Assembly: GCF_013389665.1 (NCBI RefSeq)
Contig: NZ_CP058316.1
Coordinates: forward strand, 2,604,001-2,668,000
Origin: Microbacterium oleivorans
GTDB lineage: Bacteria; Actinomycetota; Actinomycetes; Actinomycetales; Microbacteriaceae
DNA: 64,000 nt
Reading direction: 5' to 3'
This document shows, piece after piece, positions 8,392 to 17,278 of the stretch. The notes beneath the pieces are model-generated. The model made no database searches. It was not told the DNA's origin and saw only the letters and a program-made list of their open reading frames with translations. Position 1 is the first letter of the stretch; the number at the start of each line of letters is the position of its first letter. A program made the position numbers and the translations under genes.

Positions 8392-9249
8392 TCACTCGAG
8401 GAGCGTCACACCCTCCGTCAGCCCCGACAGCCACTCCGTCTCGAGGTCGGCGAGCGTGCCGTCCTCGCGCAGCTCGTCGACCGCCTCGGTCACGGCGCCG
8501 GTGAGCGGCGAGTCCTTCGCCAGCAGGAGGCCCCATTCGTCCTCGATGCCGGCCTTGGGCAGCTCCCCGACGAAGAAGGAGTTCTCGATGTAGAAGTTCA
8601 CGGCGACGTACGCCGTGGGGGTGTCGAGGACGATCGCGTCGATCTGACCGGCGCTGAGAGCGGCGGTCGCATCCTCGTTCGAGTTGTACAGGCGCGGTTC
8701 GACGTCCGGGTCGACCACCTGCTCGAGGGTGAGTGCGCTGGTCGAGTTCGCCATCGCGCCGATCGTGAGGTCCTTCAGGCCCGCGATGTCGGTGACGCCG
8801 TCGGCTGCGCCGCCCTTCAGGGCGACGATGGACTGGCTCGCGGCGTAGTACGGCGACGAGAAGTCGACGCCCTGCTTGCGCTCGTCGGTGATGGTGTACT
8901 GCTGGATGTTGACGTCGAAGCTCTTGGGTCCGGGGGCGATCGCGGCTTCGAAGCTCGTGCGCACCCACTCGACGTCGTCGGCGGCGAAGCCGAGCTTGTC
9001 GGCGACGGCGTAGGCGACGGCGGCCTCGAACCCCTCGCCCGACGCGGGGTCGTCGTCGATGACGTAGGGCTCGTAGGCGGTCTCACCGGTCGCGACGGTG
9101 AACTTGCCCGGCGTGACGTAGTCCTCGGCGGCGGGGCCGGAGGCGGCGTCACCGGATGCCGCCGGAGCGGGGGATGACGAGCAGCCGGCGAGGACGATCG
9201 CGAGCGCTGCGACGCCGACGGATGCGGCGCGGATGAGAGAGCGGGACAT
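8392..9249 (-). CDS. polar amino-acid ABC transporter, substrate-binding lipoprotein
   Basis: A 285-residue extracytoplasmic solute receptor of family 3. Residues 1-23 form a lipoprotein signal peptide with lipobox VLAGC (lipid-modified C23), then a Ser/Ala/Pro linker, then the SBP_bac_3 fold with QYTITDERKQGVDFSSPYY (the TITxxR ligand region) and a second lobe around DAIVLDTPTAY. GGAGG precedes ATG 9249. It is the first gene of the importer operon. About 250 bp lie between it and the divergent AlkZ-like gene; no riboswitch was recognised there. Confidence 0.93.
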   Translation of the reverse strand: MSRSLIRAASVGVAALAIVLAGCSSSPAPAASGDAASGPAAEDYVTPGKFTVATGETAYEPYVIDDDPASGEGFEAAVAYAVADKLGFAADDVEWVRTSFEAAIAPGPKSFDVNIQQYTITDERKQGVDFSSPYYAASQSIVALKGGAADGVTDIAGLKDLTIGAMANSTSALTLEQVVDPDVEPRLYNSNEDATAALSAGQIDAIVLDTPTAYVAVNFYIENSFFVGELPKAGIEDEWGLLLAKDSPLTGAVTEAVDELREDGTLADLETEWLSGLTEGVTLLE

Positions 9250-9486
9250 CGGGGAACCTCCGGGTGCGGATGATGCCGCGCATCGGCGTGCTGTCACCGG
9301 CGGCTGCATCCATTCTCGCCTGCCCCGCGCGTGGGCGGTGCCCGAGGTCTCCGTGTTACGCGTCGTCGTTCGCGAAGTGACCCTTCGGCCGCGTAGGGGC
9401 CGTCCGTTCCGGGTCGATGCCGGACTTTCGGGGCGGGCGCGCGCGGGCCGCGCGGGGCCGGGCTGCGAAGCGGGGAGGAGGTGGGG

Positions 9487-9492
9487 CAGGAT
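9487..9492 (+). promoter_or_regulatory. -10 box of a leaderless promoter for the AlkZ-like gene
   Basis: CAGGAT is followed by six bases and then ATG 9499. The same hexamer and spacing precede the Fpg/Nei gene at 27683. This favours ATG 9499 over GTG 9481 as the start. Confidence 0.4.
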
Positions 9493-9498
9493 CGGCGG

Positions 9499-10566
9499 AT
9501 GGGACCGGAAGAGATCACGACGGAGCGCCTGCGGTCGCAGCTGCTGAGCACGCCCGCACCGACGCCGGCCGATGCCGCGGGCCACATGCTCGCCGTGCAG
9601 GCGCAGGAGTTCTGGTCCGGTCGGTGGGCGCTCGGCGTGCGGACCGTCGGCGACGCGCGCATCGGCGACGTGGATGCGGCGTTCGAGGACGGCACGCTCG
9701 TGCGTTCGTGGACCCAGCGAGGCACCCTGCACATCGTGCGCGCGGTCGACCTGCCGGGGCTGCTCGCGGTGACGGCCGAGCGGCAGGAGCGCGCGGCTGC
9801 CGGCATCTGGCGCCGGGTCGGCGTGGACGACGCGGTGCTGCGTGCGGCGGAACGAGCCGTCCGGCGGGCGTTGCGGCCCGGCGGGCGGCTCACCCGCGGG
9901 GAGTTCGCCGACGTTCTGCGGGCGGCGGACGTCGACCCCGCGGGTTCGCGCGGCAACCACATCCTCTCAGCGCTCGCCGTCCGCGGCGTCCTCGCTCTGG
10001 GGCCGGTCGTGCCACGCGAGGGCGGCGTCAGCCGCGACCAGTTCCTCGTCGCCGTCGACGACCTGCCGTCGGCCGGGATGCCCGACGATCCGCTGGCCGA
10101 CGTGTTCGCGGGCTACGTCCGCTCGCACGGACCGGCTCGCATCACGGACTTCGGCTGGTGGGCGGGTCTGCCGATCGGGACGTCTCGGCGCGCGGCCGAA
10201 GCCGCGGGCGACCGGGTCGTCGAGATCGAGGTCGGATCGTTCGCCGTGCGAACGTCGGTCGTCGGCCCGCGCGCGTCCGGAGAGGATGTCGTCGCCCTCC
10301 CGGCCTTCGACGAGTACTACCTCTCCTACGCCGACCGGACGATCGTCTGCGAACCCGACCTCGCCGCGCGGATCGGCCCCACCCAGAACGGCCAGGTCGC
10401 GCCGGTCCTCGTGTCGGGCGGGCGGGTCATCGGCACCTGGCGGCACTCCGTCGCCGCGGGACGGCACCATCTGCCACCCGAGCCTGTGCTCGTGACCGAC
10501 GTCGGCGTGTCGGCATCCGCGATCGACGCGTCGCTCGCCCGGGTCTCCCGCTTCCTCGCCTCCTGA
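9499..10566 (+). CDS. winged-helix DNA-binding protein, AlkZ/AlkX (HTH_42) family
   Basis: A 355-residue protein of the HTH_42 fold, the family of the DNA glycosylases AlkZ (which unhooks azinomycin crosslinks) and E. coli AlkX/YcaQ. It has the family catalytic signature Q34-A-Q36 in LAVQAQEF, followed by the RSWTQRGTLHIV beta-hairpin motif and a C-terminal VLVSGGRVIGTWR strand. In this family the QxQ or QxD pair is catalytic, so a monoadduct or interstrand-crosslink glycosylase is a reasonable inference. Other members act without a known substrate. It stands alone between a divergent importer and a convergent regulator. Confidence 0.8.
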   Translation: MGPEEITTERLRSQLLSTPAPTPADAAGHMLAVQAQEFWSGRWALGVRTVGDARIGDVDAAFEDGTLVRSWTQRGTLHIVRAVDLPGLLAVTAERQERAAAGIWRRVGVDDAVLRAAERAVRRALRPGGRLTRGEFADVLRAADVDPAGSRGNHILSALAVRGVLALGPVVPREGGVSRDQFLVAVDDLPSAGMPDDPLADVFAGYVRSHGPARITDFGWWAGLPIGTSRRAAEAAGDRVVEIEVGSFAVRTSVVGPRASGEDVVALPAFDEYYLSYADRTIVCEPDLAARIGPTQNGQVAPVLVSGGRVIGTWRHSVAAGRHHLPPEPVLVTDVGVSASAIDASLARVSRFLAS

Positions 10567-10689
10567 GGCCCGGACCGCGGCGCGCCGAGTCCTCGGATCT
10601 GCCGCGTCTGCTGACGCGCACCCGCGCTGTTTGGCGTATCCGCTCCGCCACCGGCATGGATCCGAGGAGTTACGGGGCGGCGCCGCGGC

Positions 10690-12132
10690 TCAGCGCCCGG
10701 CGTGGCGGTCGAGGAAGGCGTAGACCTCGTTGTCGTCGACGCCGGGGAAGGCGCCGCGAGGCAGCGGCGAGAACATCTGCATGTGCACCCGCGCGCTCGG
10801 CCACGCCTTGCCCTGCCACCTCGTGGTCAGCTCGGGGTCGGCGCGCCGGCAGCACGACTCGTCGGGGCAGGTCGACACCGCACGCTTCTGCGTCTCGCGC
10901 CCGCGGAACCATCGCGCGTCGTCGAACGGAACGCCCACCGTGATCGAGAACTCGCCCTCGGCGGTCGTGCCGGTCTGGCTCGAGCACCAGAAGGTTCCCG
11001 CGGGGGTGTCGGTGTACTGGTAGTGCTCGACGGTGCGGTTCTGCTCCTCGAAGGCGGTGCGTGCCGAGAACGCGCGGCAGACGACCTGGCCCTCGACGCT
11101 CCCGGTGACGTCCATCGGGAGCGGCAGGCCGTCGTTCTCGTACGCGCGCGTGATCGCGCCCGCGCCATCGACCCGCAGGAAGTGCAACGGGATGCCGAGG
11201 TGCGTGGTCATGAGGTTGGTCATCCGCATGGCCGCTGCCTCGTGTGTGACGCCGAAGGCGTCGCGGAAGTCCTCGACGGCGAGGTTCCGGTCCTTCTTGG
11301 CCTGGGCGAGGAAGGCGACGGCTGCCGTCTCGGGCATGAGGCAGCATGCGGCGTAGTAGTTGATCTCGAGACGCTGCTGCAGGAAGTCGGCGTAGTCGCT
11401 GGGCGGGGTGTGTCCGAGCAGCCGGTGCGCCATGGCCTGCAGGGCCATCGACCGCAGTCCGTGCCCGCCGGGGATGGAGGCGGGCGGCAGATAGATGCGC
11501 CCGTTCTCGAGGTCGGTGACCGAACGGGCCGAGTGCGGCAGGTCGGTGACGTACAGCAGCTCGAAGCCGAGCTGCTCGGCCATGATGCTCACCGTCCGGT
11601 GCGTGAGGGCGCCGGAGATGTGTCCCGCCGCCTTCAGCTGCTTCTCGGCCAGGCGCTCGATCTCGGGCAGGTAGTTCGCCGCCTCGCGCATGCGCAGGCG
11701 CAGCTCGGTGTTGGCGCGCCGCGCCTCCTCGGGGGTGGCGATGGCCTCGCGCTCGCGCCGCTGCAGCTCGCGGTGCAGGCCCAGGACCGATTCGAGCGTG
11801 TCATCGGTCATCGTCTTGCCCGCCTTGATCGGCGCGATGCCGAGACGACGGAAGACGGGACTGGACTGCGATCGCTCGAGTTCCAGTTCGAGCGCCGCCC
11901 GCCGGTTCGGCGGCTCGGGCGAGAGCAGGTCGGTCACGTCGGTGCCGGTGGCGGATGCGATCGCCTGCAGCAGCGAGAGCTTGGGCTCGCGGCGTCCGTT
12001 CTCGATCAGGCTGAGCTGGCTGCCGGCGACCCCGACCTGAGCGCCGAGCTCGTCGAGGGTCAGTCCCCGGGCGACCCGGTGATGACGGATGCGGTGACCG
12101 AGGGTCGCGAGCTGGAGTCCGGATGCGGCCAT
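10690..12132 (-). CDS. XRE-family regulator with IrrE/ScfR-like domain (RamB type)
   Basis: A 480-residue transcription factor. Residues 8-62 are a helix-turn-helix of the XRE type (LDELGAQVGVAGSQLSLIENGRREP), followed by a coiled linker, an ImmA/IrrE-like domain (about 160-310) and a Cys-rich DUF2083-type C-terminal part (CPDESCC). This layout and length match RamB, the acetate-metabolism regulator of Corynebacterium, and ScfR. The metallopeptidase motif is degenerate: where HExxH is expected the sequence has QAMAH (232-236). It is divergent from pckG with 117 bp between starts, so control of pckG and of its own gene is likely but inferred. Confidence 0.85.
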   Translation of the reverse strand: MAASGLQLATLGHRIRHHRVARGLTLDELGAQVGVAGSQLSLIENGRREPKLSLLQAIASATGTDVTDLLSPEPPNRRAALELELERSQSSPVFRRLGIAPIKAGKTMTDDTLESVLGLHRELQRREREAIATPEEARRANTELRLRMREAANYLPEIERLAEKQLKAAGHISGALTHRTVSIMAEQLGFELLYVTDLPHSARSVTDLENGRIYLPPASIPGGHGLRSMALQAMAHRLLGHTPPSDYADFLQQRLEINYYAACCLMPETAAVAFLAQAKKDRNLAVEDFRDAFGVTHEAAAMRMTNLMTTHLGIPLHFLRVDGAGAITRAYENDGLPLPMDVTGSVEGQVVCRAFSARTAFEEQNRTVEHYQYTDTPAGTFWCSSQTGTTAEGEFSITVGVPFDDARWFRGRETQKRAVSTCPDESCCRRADPELTTRWQGKAWPSARVHMQMFSPLPRGAFPGVDDNEVYAFLDRHAGR

Positions 12133-12138
12133 TGTTTC

Positions 12139-12144
12139 AGCATA
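12139..12144 (-). promoter_or_regulatory. -10 box of a leaderless promoter for the RamB-like regulator
   Basis: TATGCT on the minus strand lies six bases upstream of ATG 12132. It falls within the short divergent region shared with pckG, where regulator binding could affect both genes. Confidence 0.45.
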
Positions 12145-12249
12145 TCGAAAGATTCAAGCTTTTTGCGGCAGATTCAGGCCGGAAGACACGTAGATCATGC
12201 GGTCGAATCGTCTCACGCCCCGAACTCGCCGCCGACGTAGGAGACCGAC

Positions 12250-14136
12250 ATGGCCATCGCCGACCTCTTCACCCGCCCCGCCCCCACCGGCTCGCCCGCC
12301 GCCCGCCCCTCGCGAAGCACCCACGGCGCCCGTCCCGAGGCGACGACGGACGCGCTCGCCGAGCTCGCCGCCTGGGTCGACGAGATCGCAGCACTCACCC
12401 GCCCCGATCACGTGCACTGGGTCGACGGCTCGGCGGCCGAGAACGACGCGCTCCTGCGGCAGATGGTCGACGAGGGCAAGCTCATCAAGCTCAATCCGGA
12501 GTGGCGGCCGGGTTCGTACCTCGCCCGTTCGCACCCCAGCGACGTCGCCCGCACCGAGGGGCGCACCTTCATCGCGTCCGAGCGCGAAGAGGACGCCGGA
12601 CCCACCAACAACTGGGCCGCGCCCGACGAGATCCGAGCGACGATCACACCGCTGTTCGCCGGGTCGATGCGCGGGCGGACGATGTACGTCGTGCCGTTCT
12701 CGATGGGGGCGGTCGGCGGCCCGCTCTCGCACATCGGCGTCCAGGTGACCGACAGCGCGTACGCCGTGGCATCCATCGGGATCATGACCCGCGTCGGATC
12801 GGCCGTGCTCGACGAGATCGCCGCCGGCAAGCCGTGGGTCCGGACGGTCCACTCGGTCGGCGCACCGCTGGCTGCGGGGGAGCAGGATGCCGCGTGGCCC
12901 TGCAACGACGAGAAGTACATCGTGCACTTCCCCGACACCCTCGAGGTGTGGTCGTTCGGCTCGGGGTACGGCGGCAACGCCATCCTCGCCAAGAAGTGCT
13001 TCGCGCTGCGCATCGCCTCGGTGATCGGGCGCGATGAGGGCTGGCTCGCAGAGCACATGCTGCTCATTCGCGTCATCGACCCCGTGGGCAAGGCCTACCA
13101 CGTCGCCGCCGCCTTCCCGTCGGCGTGCGGCAAGACGAACCTGGCGATGCTCCGCCCCACGATCCCGGGGTGGCGGGTCGAGACGCTGGGCGACGACATC
13201 GCCTGGCTGCGCCCCGGCGCCGACGGACGGCTGTGGGCCATCAACCCGGAGGCGGGGTTCTTCGGCGTGGCCCCGGGGACCGGCGAGTCGACCAACGTCA
13301 CGGCGGTCGAGACGCTGTGGGGCAACACGATCTTCACGAACGTGGCGTTGCGACCCGACGGCGACGTGTGGTGGGAGGGGCTGACCGACGAGGCTCCGGC
13401 CGAGCTGACCGACTGGGAGGGCAAGCCCTGGAGGCCGGCATCGGGCCGGCCCGCCGCGCACCCGAACTCGCGCTTCACCGTCAGGGCCGCGCAGTGCCCG
13501 CAGATCGCCCCGGACTGGGATGCCGCCGAGGGCGTGCCCCTCGACGCGATCCTGTTCGGCGGGCGGCGGGCGACCAACGTGCCGCTGGTGGTCGAGGCCA
13601 CGGACTGGACCCACGGCGTGTTCATCGGGTCGAACATCTCGTCCGAGCGCACGGCCGCCGCGGAGGGCACGGTCGGCGAGCTGCGTCGCGACCCGTTCGC
13701 GATGCTGCCGTTCTGCGGCTACAACATGGGCGACTACTTCGCGCACTGGCTCACGGTGGGGCAGAAGCTGCGCTTCGACCGCGCACCGCGGGTCTTCCAG
13801 GTGAACTGGTTCCGCAAGGGTGCCGACGGCCGCTTCCTCTGGCCCGGGTTCGGCGACAACGCGCGCGTGATCGACTGGATCGTCCGGCGCCTGAACGGCG
13901 ATGTCGACGCCGTCGACAGCCCCATCGGACGCCTGCCCCGCACCGCGGACCTCGATCTCGACGGCATCGACGTGCCGCAGCGCGACCTCGACGAGCTGTT
14001 CGCCGTCGACACCGCGTCGTGGCTGCGCGAGGCCGACCTCACCGAGGAGTTCTACGGGACCTTCGGCGACCGCCTGCCCGCCGCGCTGCGATCCGAGCTC
14101 GCGGCTCTGCGCTACCGACTCGGCCACCGCGCCTGA
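12250..14136 (+). CDS. pckG: phosphoenolpyruvate carboxykinase (GTP)
   Basis: Decarboxylates and phosphorylates oxaloacetate to PEP with GTP, the first committed gluconeogenic step. The 628-residue protein is full length and shows the GTP-type P-loop [13 protein letters not shown] (289-301) with the reactive cysteine C293, the [21 protein letters not shown] oxaloacetate/Mn region, DDIAWLR kinase-2 and FxGxxFIGSN-like segments. GGAG lies 8 bases before ATG 12250. The divergent RamB-like regulator suggests carbon-source control. A strong nested hairpin follows the stop. Confidence 0.97.
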   Translation: MAIADLFTRPAPTGSPAARPSRSTHGARPEATTDALAELAAWVDEIAALTRPDHVHWVDGSAAENDALLRQMVDEGKLIKLNPEWRPGSYLARSHPSDVARTEGRTFIASEREEDAGPTNNWAAPDEIRATITPLFAGSMRGRTMYVVPFSMGAVGGPLSHIGVQVTDSAYAVASIGIMTRVGSAVLDEIAAGKPWVRTVHSVGAPLAAGEQDAAWPCNDEKYIVHFPDTLEVWSFGSGYGGNAILAKKCFALRIASVIGRDEGWLAEHMLLIRVIDPVGKAYHVAAAFPSACGKTNLAMLRPTIPGWRVETLGDDIAWLRPGADGRLWAINPEAGFFGVAPGTGESTNVTAVETLWGNTIFTNVALRPDGDVWWEGLTDEAPAELTDWEGKPWRPASGRPAAHPNSRFTVRAAQCPQIAPDWDAAEGVPLDAILFGGRRATNVPLVVEATDWTHGVFIGSNISSERTAAAEGTVGELRRDPFAMLPFCGYNMGDYFAHWLTVGQKLRFDRAPRVFQVNWFRKGADGRFLWPGFGDNARVIDWIVRRLNGDVDAVDSPIGRLPRTADLDLDGIDVPQRDLDELFAVDTASWLREADLTEEFYGTFGDRLPAALRSELAALRYRLGHRA

Positions 14137-14143
14137 CCCGGCC

Positions 14144-14194
14144 GCCCCCGCTCCCGCAACCGCGAGACGTCGGTCTCGTCCCGAGAGCGGGGGC
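14144..14194 (+). terminator. hairpin terminator after pckG
   Basis: GCCCCCGCTC (14144-14153) pairs with GAGCGGGGGC (14185-14194). Inside it CGAGAC (14163-14168) pairs with GTCTCG (14173-14178). It lies between convergent genes and could stop transcription from both sides. There is no T-tract, as is common in high-GC actinobacteria. Confidence 0.6.
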
Positions 14195-14233
14195 TTCACC
14201 GGGCGCCGCGGGGCGGGACGGGGGCATCGCGGG

Positions 14234-16183
14234 TCACACCAGCAGCTGGTGTTTGGCGAGGTCGCGGTAGAGGGGCACCGTCGCCACGAGCTCGGAGTGC
14301 GTGCCCTGTCCGACCACCCGGCCGCCGTCGAGCACGACGATCAGGTCGCTGTCGACGACCGTCGAGAGCCGATGGGCGATGACCACGAGGGTGCGACCGG
14401 TCGCGACGGCGTCGATCGCCTCGCGCATGCGCTGCTCGTTCAGTCCGTCGAGCGACGAGGTCGATTCGTCGAGCAGCAGGATGGGCGGCGCGGCCAGCAG
14501 TGCCCGTGCGATCGCGAGACGCTGGCGCTCACCGCCCGAGAGCATGACCCCGGCCTCACCCACGGGGGCGTCCAGGCCGAGCTCGCTGCGCTCGAGCACG
14601 TCGCCGAGGTTCACCGCACGCAGCACGCGCTCGCACTCGTCATCGGTGGCGTCGGGCGACGCGAGCCGCAGGTTGTCGGCGATCGTTCCGGCGAGGGTGG
14701 GGGCGTCCTGCTCGACGTAACCCAGCTGCGCGCGCAGCCCATCGCGCGGCAGCGAGCGGATGTCGTCGCCTCCGAGCAGCACCGCGCCGCCGGTGACGTC
14801 GTAGAAGCGCTCGATGAGCGCGAGCGTCGTCGACTTGCCGGCGCCGGAGGGGCCGACCAGTGCCACGCGGGAACCGCGGGGCACCCGGAAGCTGACCCCC
14901 TGGAGCACGTCGCCTGCCGTCTCGGCGGCGTCGGCGTCCGGTGCGTCCGGCGCGTCGAGAGCCGCGGCAGGAGCCGATCCGCTCGCGGCGGCGGCGGCCT
15001 CCGCGACCGCGGAGGTGTCGACGCGCGCGTCGGCGAGGGTGCGCAGCGCCTCCGTCGAGGCGGAGCGGCGGGCGGCGACGACCGCCTCGGGATAGCGGAA
15101 GCGCACGTCGCGGAACTCGATCGCCGCGTCGCCGTCCCCGCCCCCGATGCCGCGCGCGGCGGCATCCGCATCGTCGAGGGCGTCCTCGGTGGGCAGATCG
15201 AGCACCTCCTGGATGCGCCCGAGCGCGCCGAGCGCCTGGTTGACGGAGGTGATCGCGCCGAGGAACGACGCGAGCGGCTGCACCAGGAAGAACAGGAACA
15301 TCACGAACGTCACGAGGCTCGCGATCGAGATCGCCCCCGACGCCACACGGAACCCGCCGACGCCCAGCACCACGAGGAGCGACAGTTGCAGGGCGATGCC
15401 CGCCACCGGCACGACCAGTGCAGACGCCTTCGCCACGCGCACGCCGGCGTCGTAGGCGTCGCGGGCGGCACCGGTGACGGCGGCCTCCTCGCGTTCGGTG
15501 GCGCCGGCGGCACGGATGGTCCGGATCGAGCCGATCGCACGCTCGACACCCGAGGCCAGCTCGCCGACGCGTTCCTGCTGTTCGCGCGTCGCCTTGCGGA
15601 TGCGGGTGCTGAGGGCCACGACGACGGCCACCGAGGCCCCGATGACCACGACGATCAGCAGCAGCAGCAGCGGGTCGATGAAGAACATCGCCACGATCGC
15701 GCCCACGAAGATCAGCGCGTTGCCGACCGAGTCGGCGAGGCCCTGCGTCAGGACGGCGTAGAGCAGCGTCGTATCGGTGCCCACGCGCGAGACCAGGTCT
15801 CCGGTGCGGCGGGCGTCGAACTCCGAGATCGGCAGGCGCAGCAGGCGGGCGATGAGCCGGCGCCGACTCGAGAACACCACCGCGGTGCCGGTGCGCTGCA
15901 GGAGGTAGTGCTGGAAGGCGCCGATCACCGACGACACCACCACGAGGGCGACGAGCGCCCAGACGAGGATGCCGAGGGGGTCGGCAGCCTGCACGCGCTC
16001 GATCACCTGTCCGACGATCAGCGGCTGCCCCAGTGTCGCGACGGCCTCGATCACGCTGAGTACGGCGACGGCGACCAGGACGCCCTTGTGCTCGAAGAGA
16101 TAGGGGAGCAGCTGCGACAGTCGGGCGCGCGGCCCCTCGTCGTCGCGGCGCCGTCCACGCGGGCGGCTGCGGGTGTCGGACAT
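14234..16183 (-). CDS. ABC exporter, fused transmembrane and ATPase domains
   Basis: A 649-residue half-transporter of the multidrug/lipid exporter type (MsbA/MdlB-like). Six helices occupy about residues 33-310; the nucleotide-binding domain has Walker A GPSGAGKST (444-452), Q-loop YVEQDAP, signature LSGGERQRL, Walker B LLLDESTSSLD and switch IAHRLST. It is unusual in having about 60 residues rich in Ala, Asp and Pro (366-425) inserted between the first two beta strands of the ATPase domain (RFRYP ... VLQGVSF), where most relatives have under ten. No partner half-transporter is adjacent, so a homodimer is likely. Substrate unknown. Confidence 0.9.
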   Translation of the reverse strand: MSDTRSRPRGRRRDDEGPRARLSQLLPYLFEHKGVLVAVAVLSVIEAVATLGQPLIVGQVIERVQAADPLGILVWALVALVVVSSVIGAFQHYLLQRTGTAVVFSSRRRLIARLLRLPISEFDARRTGDLVSRVGTDTTLLYAVLTQGLADSVGNALIFVGAIVAMFFIDPLLLLLIVVVIGASVAVVVALSTRIRKATREQQERVGELASGVERAIGSIRTIRAAGATEREEAAVTGAARDAYDAGVRVAKASALVVPVAGIALQLSLLVVLGVGGFRVASGAISIASLVTFVMFLFFLVQPLASFLGAITSVNQALGALGRIQEVLDLPTEDALDDADAAARGIGGGDGDAAIEFRDVRFRYPEAVVAARRSASTEALRTLADARVDTSAVAEAAAAASGSAPAAALDAPDAPDADAAETAGDVLQGVSFRVPRGSRVALVGPSGAGKSTTLALIERFYDVTGGAVLLGGDDIRSLPRDGLRAQLGYVEQDAPTLAGTIADNLRLASPDATDDECERVLRAVNLGDVLERSELGLDAPVGEAGVMLSGGERQRLAIARALLAAPPILLLDESTSSLDGLNEQRMREAIDAVATGRTLVVIAHRLSTVVDSDLIVVLDGGRVVGQGTHSELVATVPLYRDLAKHQLLV

Positions 16184-16330
16184 GCGGTTCCCTCGGTTCG
16201 GCGAAGCGGTACCTCGACCGTACTTCGTGCGTCACGGACCCGGGGGCCGCAGGGACCGCCGATTCCCTGTGGGAGCCTCTGTCGCCTTCCCCCGGTTGTC
16301 GGCGCGCGGGATTGATGCAAGGGTTTCCTG

Positions 16331-16864
16331 ATGCGATGGACCAAGACGCACAAGACACGGTCGATGATCGGAGTGTTCGCGCTGGTGGGCATCTCGCTCG
16401 TCGGATGCACGGCGCAGCCGTCCGAGGCGGAGACGCCGCGACCATCCGTGAGCGTCAGCGCCTCTCCCACGCCGACGGCGGATGCGGCCGGCGACGAGGA
16501 GCTGCTGCCGATGCCCGTCGAGGACATCCGCGATTGGGCGACCACGGCGGTGCCGTCGTCCACGAGCGTGACCGGGACAGGCGTCCTCTCGGGATGGCTC
16601 AGCCAGAACACCTCCGCGCACCACCTGACCACCTTCTCCTCCCTCGCCCCCGGCAGCTACCAGGGCCAGATCGCCTGTCGCGGTGCCGGCACCGTCACCC
16701 TCGGCGCGGGCGAGGTCGACAGCGATCCCTCATCTGGCCCGGTCGTCTGCGCCGACGGCACCACCGCCTTCGACGTCACGATCGAGCAGACCGGTATGAG
16801 TGTGGTGCTCGACCTCGAAGGCGACCCGACCGTCTACGCGCTCTCGCTGGTGCGCACGGACTGA
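16331..16864 (+). CDS. predicted lipoprotein of unknown function
   Basis: A 177-residue protein with a basic N-terminus, a hydrophobic stretch and lipobox SLVGC (C26), so it should be anchored outside the membrane. A Ser/Thr/Pro/Ala linker (28-50) leads to a beta-rich domain containing two cysteines (in QIACRG and VVCADG) that could form a disulfide. No family was recognised. It is a single gene between the divergent ABC exporter and the convergent rraA remnant. ATG 16331 gives a well-formed signal peptide. Confidence 0.7.
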   Translation: MRWTKTHKTRSMIGVFALVGISLVGCTAQPSEAETPRPSVSVSASPTPTADAAGDEELLPMPVEDIRDWATTAVPSSTSVTGTGVLSGWLSQNTSAHHLTTFSSLAPGSYQGQIACRGAGTVTLGAGEVDSDPSSGPVVCADGTTAFDVTIEQTGMSVVLDLEGDPTVYALSLVRTD

Positions 16865-16895
16865 CCACCGGCGGGGCGCGACGTGGCCCGCCCGA

Positions 16896-17221
16896 TCACC
16901 GCTCGACGAGGACGCCGTCGACGTCAGCCCACACGTGCCGGCCCGGGGCGAAGACGACGCCCGCGATCGTGACCGGAACGTCGATGTCGCCGATGCCGTC
17001 CTTCGCGCTCGTGCGAGGGTTCGAGCCGAGGGCCTTGACGCCCAACGGCAGCGACGCGATCGCGGCTCGGTCGCGGACGGCCCCGTTGACGATCACGCCG
17101 GACCACCCGTTCTCGACCGCGGATGCCGCGATGAGGTCGCCGACGAGGGCCGATGCTGCAGCGGAAGCGAATCGAGTTCGTCGCCGCGGGCGTCGTAGGT
17201 GTCGGCCGTCGACATCGTCAT
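16896..17221 (-). pseudogene. rraA: rraA (RraA/HMG aldolase family) with internal deletion and frameshift
   Basis: The C-terminal part (stop at 16896) reads SALVGDLIAAS...NGWSGVIVNGAVRD...GVKALGSNPRTSAK...DVPVTIAGVVFAPG, which is the second half of RraA. RraA proteins inhibit RNase E or act as 4-hydroxy-4-methyl-2-oxoglutarate aldolases. In a different minus frame, ATG 17221 or 17215 begins MSTADTYDARGDELDS, the typical RraA N-terminus. The two parts meet near 17150-17175. About 55-60 codons that should lie between them are absent and the frame shifts, so no intact protein can be made. It may be a genuine pseudogene or an assembly error. Confidence 0.82.
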
Positions 17222-17278
17222 GGGCACAGCGTAGCGGGAGGTGCGACGGGCCCGACCGCCGCGCCGCCGGTCGCGGAA

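Noticed and set aside
9250..9486. Riboswitch or small gene upstream of the amino-acid importer
   Set aside because: No conserved aptamer blocks or plausible short ORF with a start context were seen on either strand.
9481..9498. GTG 9481 as start of the AlkZ-like gene
   Set aside because: GGGGAGGAG abuts the GTG with no spacing, while ATG 9499 has the leaderless -10 pattern and a natural N-terminus.
10591..10667. CCTCGGATC...GATCCGAGG inverted repeat as a terminator after the AlkZ-like gene
   Set aside because: The stem is 9 bp with a loop of about 59 nt, too open to call with confidence.
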